A DNA stretch of 64,000 nucleotides, from the NCBI GenBank assembly GCA_002423435.1, contig DIWE01000018.1, positions 59,612-123,611 on the forward strand. Reading direction: 5' to 3'. Numbering within the stretch: the first letter of the stretch is position 1; each line of letters begins with the position of its first letter. The translations under genes were made by a program, and so were the position numbers. Positions 7,711 to 15,366 of this stretch are shown here, piece by piece. This DNA comes from Clostridiales bacterium UBA6114 (GTDB lineage Bacteria > Bacillota > Clostridia > Oscillospirales > Butyricicoccaceae). Under the pieces are notes generated by a model. The model did no database searches and was not told the DNA's origin. It worked only from the letters and a program-made list of their open reading frames with translations.

Positions 7711-8646
7711 ATGGGTATTGCAGTGCTGATCCCCTGCTACAACGAAAGCATGACCATTCAGAAGGTCGTGCGGGATTTCAAGGCGGCCCTGCCGGATGCG
7801 GATATTTACGTATATGACAACAATTCGACCGACAATACCGATTCACTGGCCCGCGAGGCGGGGGCGATCGTCCGTTACGAGCGCCGCCAGGGAAAGGGAA
7901 ACGTCATCAGGACGATGTTCCGCGAAATACAGGCGGACTGTTATTTAATCGTCGACGGGGACGACACCTATCCGGCGTCGCACGCGGGGGAAATGGCGGA
8001 GCTGGTGCTTAAGGAAAAGGCGGACATGGTCGTCGGCGACCGGCTTTCGTCGACCTATTTCACGGAAAACAAGCGGCTTTTTCACAACTCGGGCAACATC
8101 GTCGTGCGGAAGCTGGTCAACCGGTTTTTCAAGGGCAACGTCACCGACATCATGACGGGCTACCGGGCTTTCAGCTATCTGTTCGTCAAATCGTTTCCGG
8201 TGCTGTCGGAGGGATTTGAAATCGAAACGGAAATGACGATTCACGCGCTCGACAGGAATTTCCATATCAGATCGATTCCGGTGGACTACCGGGACAGGCC
8301 GGACGGCAGCTTTTCCAAGCTGAACACGTACGCCGACGGGGGCAGGGTTTTGCGGACCATTTTCACGCTCTTGAAGGATTACAGGCCGCTGCAGTTTTTC
8401 TCCGCGATCGCCGTCCTTCTTTTTATATCGGCTGCAGTTATGATATCGCCGGTCCTGCTCGAATTTTCAAGGACCGGGCTCGTGCCGAGGTTCCCCACCC
8501 TTATTGTCGCGGGCTTTTGCGCGCTGTCGTCCATTCTGCTTCTTTGCTGCGGGCTCATCCTCGACACGGAATGCAAGCGAAACCGGCAGGCCTTTGAGAT
8601 CCAGTTAAATCTCATAGAAACGCTGCGCCCATCGGGCGAAAAATAA
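7711..8646 (+). CDS. GT2 polyprenyl-phosphate glycosyltransferase (DPM1/GtrB-like)
   Basis: 311 residues. The N-terminal catalytic domain shows LIPCYNES, VYDNNSTDNT and the metal-binding acidic motif LIVDGDDTYPA (about residues 83-93), followed by DIMTGYRAFS. Two hydrophobic segments near the C-terminus (FFSAIAVLLFISAAVM and TLIVAGFCALSSILLL) anchor it in the membrane. Such enzymes load a sugar from a nucleotide donor onto undecaprenyl phosphate on the inner face. It completes the cluster: GT2 makes the lipid-linked sugar, GtrA flips it, and the GT-C protein uses it outside. An AAGGAGAG site precedes the ATG. Confidence 0.88.
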   Translation: MGIAVLIPCYNESMTIQKVVRDFKAALPDADIYVYDNNSTDNTDSLAREAGAIVRYERRQGKGNVIRTMFREIQADCYLIVDGDDTYPASHAGEMAELVLKEKADMVVGDRLSSTYFTENKRLFHNSGNIVVRKLVNRFFKGNVTDIMTGYRAFSYLFVKSFPVLSEGFEIETEMTIHALDRNFHIRSIPVDYRDRPDGSFSKLNTYADGGRVLRTIFTLLKDYRPLQFFSAIAVLLFISAAVMISPVLLEFSRTGLVPRFPTLIVAGFCALSSILLLCCGLILDTECKRNRQAFEIQLNLIETLRPSGEK

Positions 8647-8665
8647 CGGTGCTGACAAAATCCGC

Positions 8666-8704
8666 GGAAAACGGCGTATTGCTTAAAGCAATACGCCGTT
8701 TTCC
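8666..8704 (+). terminator. Terminator of the glycosylation cluster
   Basis: An 18-base perfect stem (GGAAAACGGCGTATTGCT and its complement) with a 3-base loop, 20 bases after the GT2 stop. The descending arm ends TTTTCC. The U-tract is short, but the stem is very stable. Confidence 0.7.
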
Positions 8705-8768
8705 GGTATAACGAAAAAATTTGATGGGCAATTTTGCCGGGGTATCGATCCGACTGCGGGTTTGCTCT

Positions 8769-8798
8769 TAGCCGGAGCACGATAATCCGCTCCGGCTA
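8769..8798 (-). terminator. Hairpin downstream of the small peptide gene
   Basis: A 10-base perfect stem (TAGCCGGAGC and its complement) with a 10-base loop, 19 bases after the peptide stop. There is no U-run on the minus strand, so it may end or stabilise the transcript only weakly. Confidence 0.4.
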
Positions 8799-8816
8799 TG
8801 TAGGACCCTTTCCCTA

Positions 8817-9005
8817 TCAGCTGCCGGTCGTCTCCGAATTATTGTACATCGCCATGCAGGTGGAGCTGACAATCGCCACGTCCGCCCAGGGCTGCTGGCA
8901 CGAACTGCCGCTCCAGAAGCCGATCGGCCATTGGCATTGCGCCAGCCTTTCTTCCGGCCGAAGACGCATAAACGTCAATGTCGGTTTTTGATAAGCTTTT
9001 TTCAT
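8817..9005 (-). CDS. 62-residue cysteine-containing small peptide (RiPP-precursor-like)
   Basis: Starts MKKAYQKPTLTFMRLRPEER from an ATG at 9005 with a strong TCAGGAGGGA site 4 to 13 bases upstream; a longer reading upstream has no ribosome site. The leader-like N-terminus (MKK-Y-KP-L, then a PEERLA motif at residues 17-22) is followed by a segment rich in Cys (C24, C36, C50), Trp, Ser and Thr, as in ribosomally made, modified peptide precursors. I do not know a named family for it, and no maturation enzyme, protease or exporter is next to it. It is the only gene downstream of a c-di-GMP-I riboswitch with an overlapping terminator. Modification and function are speculative; that it is a real gene is well supported by the leader and ribosome site. 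Confidence 0.72.
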   Translation of the reverse strand: MKKAYQKPTLTFMRLRPEERLAQCQWPIGFWSGSSCQQPWADVAIVSSTCMAMYNNSETTGS

Positions 9006-9027
9006 ATGATTCCCTCCTGATGCCTTT

Positions 9028-9065
9028 AAAAATAAATAAACCGCATGCAAATTCATTTGCAGCGG
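9028..9065 (-). terminator. Riboswitch expression platform: intrinsic terminator
   Basis: On the minus strand CCGC-TGCAAAT pairs with ATTTGCA-T-GCGG (9065-9041), followed by the T-rich tract TTTATTTATTTTT. The first stem bases CCGC are the conserved 3' end of the c-di-GMP aptamer, so aptamer folding and terminator folding should exclude each other. This predicts that ligand binding turns the peptide gene on. Confidence 0.72.
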
Positions 9066-9145
9066 TAACTGGCAGTCATATCTCAGAGAGATTTAGACCC
9101 TATAGTTTTGCGCCGCAGGGTTTCCCCTGCTTTGCTTTTCACATA
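9061..9145 (-). promoter_or_regulatory. Cyclic di-GMP class I (GEMM) riboswitch aptamer
   Basis: Read on the minus strand, GCAAAGC is followed by an AGGG-GAAA-CCCT stem with the GAAA tetraloop, then GGCGCAAA and ACTATAGGGTCTAA. A variable hairpin comes next, and then ATGACTGCCAGTTACCGCT. This is the conserved order of the GEMM-I aptamer: P2 with GNRA loop, the CGCAAA joining segment, the tetraloop receptor, and the GCCAG-TTACCG 3' end. The aptamer lies 16 bases after a promoter-like site and just before a terminator and the 62-residue peptide gene. Assignment is from motif recognition; a covariance-model search would settle it. Confidence 0.87.
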
Positions 9146-9167
9146 TGCTTACATTTCGGGAATGTCA

Positions 9168-9196
9168 TATATACAGCTTATCCGATATCCTTTCAG
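9168..9196 (-). promoter_or_regulatory. Promoter of the riboswitch-peptide unit
   Basis: On the minus strand CTGAAA (9196-9191), a 17-base spacer and TATATA (9173-9168). The -35 box has two mismatches to consensus. It lies between the deoR terminator and the aptamer, so the peptide has its own transcription unit. Confidence 0.5.
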
Positions 9197-9260
9197 AAAA
9201 TTGTAAGATACTGTCGATATTTACCATATTTTTCTATTCATCGGATTTTTAGACTAAAAC

Positions 9261-9317
9261 TTGATAGTCCTCCATAAGGCAGCTTATCAGGCATGCTGCC
9301 TTATGGAGGACTATCAA
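9261..9317 (-). terminator. Long-stem hairpin, terminator after the deoR-type gene
   Basis: A perfect 23-base inverted repeat (9261-9283 and 9295-9317) with an 11-base loop; on the minus strand it is followed by GTTTTAG. It lies 29 bases after the regulator's stop codon. The unusually long perfect stem could also mark a small mobile palindrome. Confidence 0.65.
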
Positions 9318-9345
9318 AAACCGGTTCACAGGCCGTACGGCGCGG

Positions 9346-10110
9346 CTACACGAGTACGATCCGTTCCTTCAAAGAATTAAAATCGGAAAGCACTTCCTGC
9401 GAAAGCTCTCTGCCGCAAATGATTTTGTCAAAACCGTCGATATCATACACCTTGACGACGGCATTACAGCCGATCTTCGTATGATCGCAAAGCATGACCC
9501 GCCGGGAGGCGCAGGAGCGAATCTTTTGTTTGATTGAAACCTCTTCAATATTGGTAATCATGCAGTCGTTGGTCTTACTGATCGCATCAATACTGCAAAA
9601 TGCGATATCCGCGCTGAGCGTCTGGATCACGTTCTCCGCAATATACCCATACAGGTTATAATAGCCGGAACGCAGCTTGCCGCCGATCACCGTCGTTTCA
9701 ATATTCGGATAGTAGCTGCAGCTCGCCGCAATAATAACATCGCACGTGATGATATTTACATAGGGAAGCTGTGCAAGGAATGGAATCATGTGTTTTGTCG
9801 TGGTTCCCGAATCCAGAACGATCGTGTTGCCCGCCTGCACCATCTGCGCCGCCGCTTCGGCGATACGAAGCTTTTCGGCGGAGTTAACCTCGAGCTTCAT
9901 ATTGTATGGAAGCTCAAAATTAGCGGTCGTCTTCTTTGCGATCGCGCCGCCCCGCACCAAAATAACCCTATTTTCTGAATTCAGAAGCTCAAGGTCTCTC
10001 CGAACGGTTGCCTTTGAGATCTGGAGCTGATTCATCAGTTCCTGATATGGCACGCGCTTATGCTGGTTTACATAGTCCTCTATGTATTTCAGCCTTTCAT
10101 CTTTCAACAT
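9346..10110 (-). CDS. DeoR/GlpR-family transcriptional regulator
   Basis: 254 residues. The N-terminal winged helix contains LQISKATVRRDLELLNSENR, the DeoR recognition helix, followed by VRGGAI. The C-terminal DeoR sensor domain has VLDSGTTTKHMIPFLA and IGGKLRS-like motifs that in relatives bind sugar phosphates. It has its own promoter and terminator and sits at the end of the hyuAB-TRAP operon. It is a good candidate controller of that operon and of the pentulose genes, since DeoR proteins often sense phosphorylated sugars made by the pathway they control. The target sites are inferred. Confidence 0.9.
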   Translation of the reverse strand: MLKDERLKYIEDYVNQHKRVPYQELMNQLQISKATVRRDLELLNSENRVILVRGGAIAKKTTANFELPYNMKLEVNSAEKLRIAEAAAQMVQAGNTIVLDSGTTTKHMIPFLAQLPYVNIITCDVIIAASCSYYPNIETTVIGGKLRSGYYNLYGYIAENVIQTLSADIAFCSIDAISKTNDCMITNIEEVSIKQKIRSCASRRVMLCDHTKIGCNAVVKVYDIDGFDKIICGRELSQEVLSDFNSLKERIVLV

Positions 10111-10187
10111 CTAAAAAACCTCTGATATCTCTGCCGTTTCGTTCGGGCATCATCCCGAGCAAAAGGGCCAAAATGCCATACACGGTT

Positions 10188-10216
10188 ATTATATTTGATA
10201 AAGAATGCAGTTTCAA
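10188..10216 (-). promoter_or_regulatory. Promoter of the DeoR-family gene
   Basis: On the minus strand TTGAAA (10216-10211), a 17-base spacer and TATAAT (10193-10188), about 78 bases before the start codon at 10110. Confidence 0.72.
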
Positions 10217-10437
10217 GTCTCATGTTCATTTTCCTCAATAATTACTTTCTCATTTTCCAAGAAAACAGGTGCCGCAATGAACTCCGATTTATAATCGGGC
10301 AGCAGGAACGCGGGGAATATCCATAATCGGGCATTCCCGCTGCCCTGTACGGCGCCGGTCCGAATATTGCGGCTCAGCTTGTTTATGCGGATTAAAAGCA
10401 CCGGCTAAGACGTACGCCTCCGCCGCATTGACCTTCA
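10217..10437. other. Spacer between SDR gene and deoR promoter
   Basis: About 220 bases without a convincing gene. A 62-codon open frame on minus (10213-10401) lacks a ribosome site and resembles no family. No strong terminator for the upstream operon is obvious. Confidence 0.4.
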
Positions 10438-11247
10438 TCAGCGAATCCCGATCACATTCGTTTCCGGCAGGGCCGCCCCGCCGTCAATTGTAATATCGAT
10501 GCCTGTGATATACGAGGACTCATCCGAGCCGAGAAACGCGATCAGTTCGCCAATTTCGTCCGGCGTGCCGAGCCGGCCGAGCGGCACGGTACGGGCGATG
10601 CCGTCGAGCACCGCCTGCGGATTCCGGGGGTTACTTTGCTTTGCAGCGCCGTCGACCATGGGCGTATGGATGTATCCGGGGCAAATGGCGTTGACCGTGA
10701 TGTTGTGTTTGGCGAATTCAAGCGCCAGACCTTTGGTCAGTCCGATCACGCCCGCCTTTGTTATGCCGTAGATGATCTCTCCCTCATCGCTGACGTAAGG
10801 GCCCGTCACCGAGGAGACATTGACGATTCTTCCATAATTCTGCTTGACCATGTGGGGCAAAACAGCGGCACACAGATTCATTACGCCGAAGAGATTGACA
10901 TTAAAATGCAGATCGATGAGTTCCTGAGGCGTCTCCAGAAACTTGGACAATATGGACACTCCCGCGTTGTTCACGAGGACGTCGATGCGGCCGTACAGCT
11001 CGATTCCCTTCGAAACCGCGTCCTTGATCTGCCGCGGGTCCGTTATGTCCATCCGGATGGGGCAAACATCATAACCCTGCGCTTTGAATTCTTCCGCCGC
11101 GGCAAACACCTCGTCCAGCTTGTCCAGCATGATCACCTTCGCGCCGTAGCGCGCAAAGCATCTCGCGGTTCCAAGGCCGTTTCCGCGGGCGCTGCCGGTT
11201 ACCAGCGCGACTTTGCCGTCAAGCTTGCCGACAACATACTTATTCAT
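10438..11247 (-). CDS. SDR-family NAD(P)-dependent oxidoreductase
   Basis: About 269 residues. The Rossmann motif TGSARGNGLG lies near the N-terminus, NNAG in the middle, and the catalytic Ser (VSSVTG) is followed by YGITK, with a C-terminal YITGIDITIDGG. The ATG at 11247 (MNKYVVGKLDGK) is chosen because GGAGG lies 8 bases upstream; two upstream in-frame ATGs are too close to or before it. This is the last gene of the long minus-strand operon that begins with hyuA. It probably oxidises an alcohol or reduces a keto group of the pathway intermediate; the substrate is not readable. Confidence 0.9.
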   Translation of the reverse strand: MNKYVVGKLDGKVALVTGSARGNGLGTARCFARYGAKVIMLDKLDEVFAAAEEFKAQGYDVCPIRMDITDPRQIKDAVSKGIELYGRIDVLVNNAGVSILSKFLETPQELIDLHFNVNLFGVMNLCAAVLPHMVKQNYGRIVNVSSVTGPYVSDEGEIIYGITKAGVIGLTKGLALEFAKHNITVNAICPGYIHTPMVDGAAKQSNPRNPQAVLDGIARTVPLGRLGTPDEIGELIAFLGSDESSYITGIDITIDGGAALPETNVIGIR

Positions 11248-11267
11248 ATGCATGTCCTCCAATATCA

Positions 11268-12080
11268 TTATAATGTCTTACGAAATTCTTTTACTTCGTC
11301 CATAAATTCCCTGACGCGGTTTAAGTCGACGCCGTTTTCAAACACGCCGTCGAACTTAAGGGTGGTGGCGACCACCGCGCCGTCCGCGATTGCAAGCTGG
11401 CGGCGGATATTGCTTTTGTTGCAGCCGGTATTGCAAAAGATCGGCGTGCGCTTGACGGAAGCCTTCACCTTTGCAAGCACCTGGGAATCCGTTTCGCTGC
11501 CTGCGGTGAGGCCGGAAACGCAGATCGCATCGGGCTTGTTGTTAAACTCCGTGGAACGGGCGATATCGCAGATATCCCGATCCGCGAGATATCTCGCCGC
11601 CTCGGGCACAATATTATAGAGCATGCGCACATGGTCCGCGCCGATTTCTTTTCTGTGTCTGGCCGTTTCACCGACCTTGGTGTTCCAAAGGCCAAAGTCG
11701 CTGGCATATACGCCGCTGATGACCTCTCTGATGAATTGGCCGCCCACCGCGACCGCCAGATCGAGCGAGGCGTTGGGGTCCCAGAGGCAATTGACACCGA
11801 AGGGGACTGCGATTTCGTCTTTCAGTTCCCCGATCACACGCGCCATCGATGCCACCGTAGCGGCGCGGACAGTGGTAAGATAAGGCAGGCTGAACTCATT
11901 TGAAAACATGACGCCGTCGACGCCGCCTTCCTGCAGTGCCAGCAGATCCTTGCGGGCCAGCTTTACAACCTTATCCATGCCGCCCGCAGCATCGTAATCG
12001 GGGTCGCCGGGCATGGCCTGCAGATGGCACATGGCAATAATCGGCTTTTCCACTCCAAACAGTTCTTTTAACCAACTCAT
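11268..12080 (-). CDS. BtpA/SgcQ-family TIM-barrel protein
   Basis: 270 residues, the usual length. It starts MSWLKELFGVEKPIIAMCHL and contains GGVDGVMFSNEFSLPYL, PFGVNCLWDP and an ending PIFCNTGCN...DGAVVATTLKFDG, all typical of the BtpA family. BtpA was linked to photosystem I assembly, while SgcQ is encoded in a DeoR-controlled sugar operon of Escherichia coli. The biochemical role of the family is not established to my knowledge. Here it sits between two SDR genes in an operon close to a DeoR regulator, which matches the sugar-catabolism context. Confidence 0.87.
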   Translation of the reverse strand: MSWLKELFGVEKPIIAMCHLQAMPGDPDYDAAGGMDKVVKLARKDLLALQEGGVDGVMFSNEFSLPYLTTVRAATVASMARVIGELKDEIAVPFGVNCLWDPNASLDLAVAVGGQFIREVISGVYASDFGLWNTKVGETARHRKEIGADHVRMLYNIVPEAARYLADRDICDIARSTEFNNKPDAICVSGLTAGSETDSQVLAKVKASVKRTPIFCNTGCNKSNIRRQLAIADGAVVATTLKFDGVFENGVDLNRVREFMDEVKEFRKTL

Positions 12081-12164
12081 TTTTTATCTCCTTCTTATTA
12101 CTTCATCTAATAATATCCATGCGCGGTTTACCGCTTCGATCCGTTTTGCACGTTGCAGCAACCC

Positions 12165-12950
12165 TCAGCGCGCCGAATAACCGCCGTCGACAGGCAGAAT
12201 AACCCCGCTTATAAAATCGGAAGCCTTCGAGGCCAGGAACACCGCCACGCCCCGGAAATCCCCGGGGCTTCCCCATCTTCCCGCAGGCACGCGCTCAAAG
12301 AGGTGATCATATCTGTGCGTACCGTCATGAATAAAGGGGAGTGTCAGGTCGGTTTCCACATATCCGGGCGCGACTGCGTTTACGCATATGCCCCTGGGCA
12401 TCCACGCATCTGCCAGGGACTTTGTCAGCTGCGCCACCCCGCCCTTGCTCGCCGCATAGGCGGGCGAATCCCTGTTTCCAAAGAAGGAAGACATGGACGC
12501 GATGTTGATGATCTTGCCCCGAATGCCGTTTTCCAGCATATGCCGGCCGACCTCGCGGCACATATAAAAGGTCGCATTGAGGTTCAGCTGCAAAATATCG
12601 GTAAACAGCTCCGCCGGAAATCGCTCGGCGGGCGCGACGCCGCTGCAGCCGGCCGAATTGACCAGTATATCGATCCTGCCGCCCAGGCGCTTTTTTGCTT
12701 CCCCGGTCAGGCGAGCCGCTTCCGCCTCCCCCAGCCGCAAGTCCGCATGCACCGCGTGCGCCCCGTATCCCATGGCGCGCAGGCGGTCCGCCTGCACGTC
12801 GATCCTTTGGCTGCGGCCCGCCAGCACCACCGAGGCGCCGGCCCCGAGCAGGCCCTCCGCCATTCCGAGGCCAATGCCGCTTCCGCCGCCGGTGATCAAC
12901 GCAGTTTTCCCGTCGAGCCGGAACAAATCCGGACAAATATATTCTTTCAT
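12165..12950 (-). CDS. SDR-family oxidoreductase
   Basis: 261 residues. TGGGSGIGLG (cofactor loop), VNSAG, then the catalytic SMSSFF and YAASK, and near the end FISGVILPVDGGYSAR: a complete classical short-chain dehydrogenase of the 2-deoxy-gluconate/gluconate dehydrogenase style. It is the second SDR in the same operon. Having two suggests an oxidation-reduction (epimerising) pair or two successive steps. It lies about 85 bases downstream of the ornithine-cyclodeaminase-like gene. Confidence 0.9.
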   Translation of the reverse strand: MKEYICPDLFRLDGKTALITGGGSGIGLGMAEGLLGAGASVVLAGRSQRIDVQADRLRAMGYGAHAVHADLRLGEAEAARLTGEAKKRLGGRIDILVNSAGCSGVAPAERFPAELFTDILQLNLNATFYMCREVGRHMLENGIRGKIINIASMSSFFGNRDSPAYAASKGGVAQLTKSLADAWMPRGICVNAVAPGYVETDLTLPFIHDGTHRYDHLFERVPAGRWGSPGDFRGVAVFLASKASDFISGVILPVDGGYSAR

Positions 12951-13037
12951 ACCCGCACTCTCACAGACGATCGGTATTGATTCGCCGGACGAAAGCGGCG
13001 CGCCCCGCCCGGCGAATCCCTCCCGGATATAAGCCCG

Positions 13038-14177
13038 TTACGCCCAGTAGGCCCCGTCCCAGAGACAGAGCTCCTGGCCCAGGCCCTGCTTTACGGCTTC
13101 TTCATAGCATGCAAAGCCCCAGGCCACGTCCTCGAGCGGCATACCGCCGGAGATGAACAGGATGCGCTCGTCATTATTCTTTCGCGCCGGCACCTTGCCG
13201 GAGACGATATCGCCCAGGCTGTGGAGCTCCTCCTCCCTGATATGCCCTTCGTGGAACATTTTCAGGACCGGATAGGTGGAGATTGTCTCGCGAATGCTCT
13301 CGATCCCATCCTCATGGAGCAGGGACTCCTCCAGCCAGCATTTGTGCATCGGCCAATGGTCGAATACGATCGCGTTGTTCTGAAAGAATTCCTGGTCCAT
13401 TTCCGCATGCCCGGTAACTGTGAACAGGCAGCCGGGCTTGAGCCATTCCTCCTCCACCCGAACCTTGACGGCGCCCGAGGCCGCGATGCTGATCACATCG
13501 GCATCAACGACGCACTGTTTCAGATCATCCTTAATAATGTACTCAAGATCGAACTCCGCCTTGATCTCATCCCGGAACTTTTCCGCAGCGTCACGATAAA
13601 TGTCATACAGGCAGACTCTTTTCGCGCCGGGCATATTGTTCAGGATCGCGCGCACGCAGGAGCGGCTGATCACGCCGCAGCCGACAATGCCGACGCTTTC
13701 GGCGCCTTCCCTCGCCAGATACTTGGCCGCCACCCCCGGCACGGAGCCCGTGCGGATAGAGCTTAGGAGGTTTGCGGACATCAGCGCGACCGGTTCCCCG
13801 GTATCCGCATCGTTTAAGCAGACCATCAGAACCGAACGGGGCAGGCCCTTCTCATGGTTCTTCGTGTTGGAGCCATACCACTTAACGCCGGTCATATGGA
13901 ATCTGCCGCCAAGATATGCGGGCATGGCCATGTATCTCCTGTCGGGGCCCGCGAGCGGCATATTGGGGAAGGGGCTTTTTTCGGGGAAGGTGATCAACGC
14001 GCCATGGCTGTTTTTGTTATGTCCGGACATGATGTAGTCACCCCGGCCGATGAGCGCAAACATCTCGTCCATGACCCGCGTGCATCCGACGGTGTCGAGC
14101 ACGCCCGCCTTGATCATATCCGACTCATTCAGAAACAAGAATGTCGTTTTTTTACGTTCCATCATTTTTTGCTTCAT
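13038..14177 (-). CDS. Ornithine cyclodeaminase/mu-crystallin family protein
   Basis: 379 residues, longer than the roughly 330 of classical ornithine cyclodeaminases. The NAD-binding motif VGIVGCGVISRSCVRAIL follows the conserved ANLLSSIRTGSVPGVAAKYL, where the arginine of the TGA/S segment is expected. The substrate side has MPAYLGGRFHMTGVKWYGS with the conserved lysine. Members deaminate or reduce cyclic imines and amino acids; one clade is labelled tyramine oxidase subunit B in databases without a clear role. The start ATG at 14177 has AAAGGAA almost adjacent, so one of the next ATGs may be used. Its place after a TRAP transporter and hydantoinase genes suggests handling of a nitrogenous ring compound. 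Confidence 0.85.
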   Translation of the reverse strand: MKQKMMERKKTTFLFLNESDMIKAGVLDTVGCTRVMDEMFALIGRGDYIMSGHNKNSHGALITFPEKSPFPNMPLAGPDRRYMAMPAYLGGRFHMTGVKWYGSNTKNHEKGLPRSVLMVCLNDADTGEPVALMSANLLSSIRTGSVPGVAAKYLAREGAESVGIVGCGVISRSCVRAILNNMPGAKRVCLYDIYRDAAEKFRDEIKAEFDLEYIIKDDLKQCVVDADVISIAASGAVKVRVEEEWLKPGCLFTVTGHAEMDQEFFQNNAIVFDHWPMHKCWLEESLLHEDGIESIRETISTYPVLKMFHEGHIREEELHSLGDIVSGKVPARKNNDERILFISGGMPLEDVAWGFACYEEAVKQGLGQELCLWDGAYWA

Positions 14178-14239
14178 TTCCTTTATCTACTGTTTATATT
14201 GGGTTTCGCGGTATGTCCCGCCGGCCGCGGGATGGCCTC

Positions 14240-15307
14240 TCAGTAGCTTAACGACTGCACGTGGTCGTAAAGGTCCTTGGTGTCCCAGAAGTTCGCGGCC
14301 TCAAGCTCAGACGCGTAATTGACAACCGCGTCGAGGAAGCTCTGACGGTCGATCTCGACAAACTCGCCCTTGCTGTCAAGGATCGTCTTTTGATCGGCCT
14401 CCCAGGCCGTTTCAAGGAGATCCCGGAAGTATGCGGCCGCATCGGCGCAGCATTTCGTGTAGGTCTCCTGCTGACCGGCCGTCATCTTATTCCAGGTTTG
14501 GGTATTCAGGACCACGCAGTTTTTCGGATAGGCATATTCGACAAGAGAAATATAAGGCGCGGAGAGATAGAGGCCGTTCGGAACGATGTCCTCCTGGGAC
14601 GCGTCGCCCGCGTCCACAACGCCGGTCATCAGCGCGTAGGGATATTCGGACCACGCGACATAGGTGGGAACTGCGCCGAGCGCGGAAAAGTTCTTCTCAT
14701 AGATCTCGATGTTCGGGATGCGCCACTTAAGGCCCTTCATATCGCTGGCCTTTGCAATGGGCTTGGTGGACACAAAGGAACGGGGCAGGCGATCGAACGA
14801 ATAGTCGGTGACGACGATGTTGTTCGACTCAAGCTTATTAAAGATACTCTTGCCAACGTCGGAGCCGAGAAACGCATCGACATGTTTCGTGCTCTTAAAC
14901 GCGAAAGCCATGGTGGTGATGTTCAGATCGGGGGCATAGGTCGCGAGGGTATCCAGAGAATCGCCCCAGCCCTGCTGGAGGTCGACCTGAAGATTCTCCA
15001 GCATGGAGGTCGCATCGCCGAGCTGCTCGCCGAGATATACCTTAAATTCCACTTCGCCGGCCATACGCTCGTTTACGATCTCTTCCAGATACTTCAGGGA
15101 CTGGCCGAAGTAGGATGCTTCGGAAGCGCCGGTGCCGAAGATAATTTTGATCGCTCCGGAGGCGGCCGCGGTCTGCGTTTGAGTCTGCGTTTGGGTCTGC
15201 GTTTCGGTCCCGGACGCGGTGCCGGAGGTCGTCGGACTGCCGCTGCAGCCACCGACTGCCGTCAGGCCCAATACCAGCGTCAGCATGATTGCCACGAGTT
15301 TTTTCAT
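14240..15307 (-). CDS. dctP: TRAP transporter substrate-binding lipoprotein (DctP type)
   Basis: 355 residues with a lipoprotein signal peptide ending GGC at C21. A low-complexity TQTQTQTQTQT linker encoded by 12-base tandem repeats follows, then a DctP domain with YLGEQLGDATSMLENLQ and the central LKWRIPNIEIYEKNFSALGAVPTYV segment. In this family an arginine there grips the carboxylate of the ligand. It is anchored outside the membrane and feeds the DctQ/DctM permease encoded just upstream. The ligand is probably an organic acid or N-carbamoyl/amide-type acid given the hydantoinase genes (inference). Confidence 0.92.
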   Translation of the reverse strand: MKKLVAIMLTLVLGLTAVGGCSGSPTTSGTASGTETQTQTQTQTQTAAASGAIKIIFGTGASEASYFGQSLKYLEEIVNERMAGEVEFKVYLGEQLGDATSMLENLQVDLQQGWGDSLDTLATYAPDLNITTMAFAFKSTKHVDAFLGSDVGKSIFNKLESNNIVVTDYSFDRLPRSFVSTKPIAKASDMKGLKWRIPNIEIYEKNFSALGAVPTYVAWSEYPYALMTGVVDAGDASQEDIVPNGLYLSAPYISLVEYAYPKNCVVLNTQTWNKMTAGQQETYTKCCADAAAYFRDLLETAWEADQKTILDSKGEFVEIDRQSFLDAVVNYASELEAANFWDTKDLYDHVQSLSY

Positions 15308-15366
15308 CTTAATCCTCCTAATATATTTATTTTGCGGGGAGCAACATAAGGTTCATTGTCTGAACA

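Noticed and set aside
10213..10401. 62-codon minus-strand frame before deoR
   Set aside because: Lacks a ribosome site and conserved features; it overlaps the deoR -35 box at its end.
14261..15349. 362-codon plus-strand open frame opposite the TRAP binding protein
   Set aside because: Antisense shadow of GC-rich coding sequence; the minus frame has a lipobox and DctP motifs.
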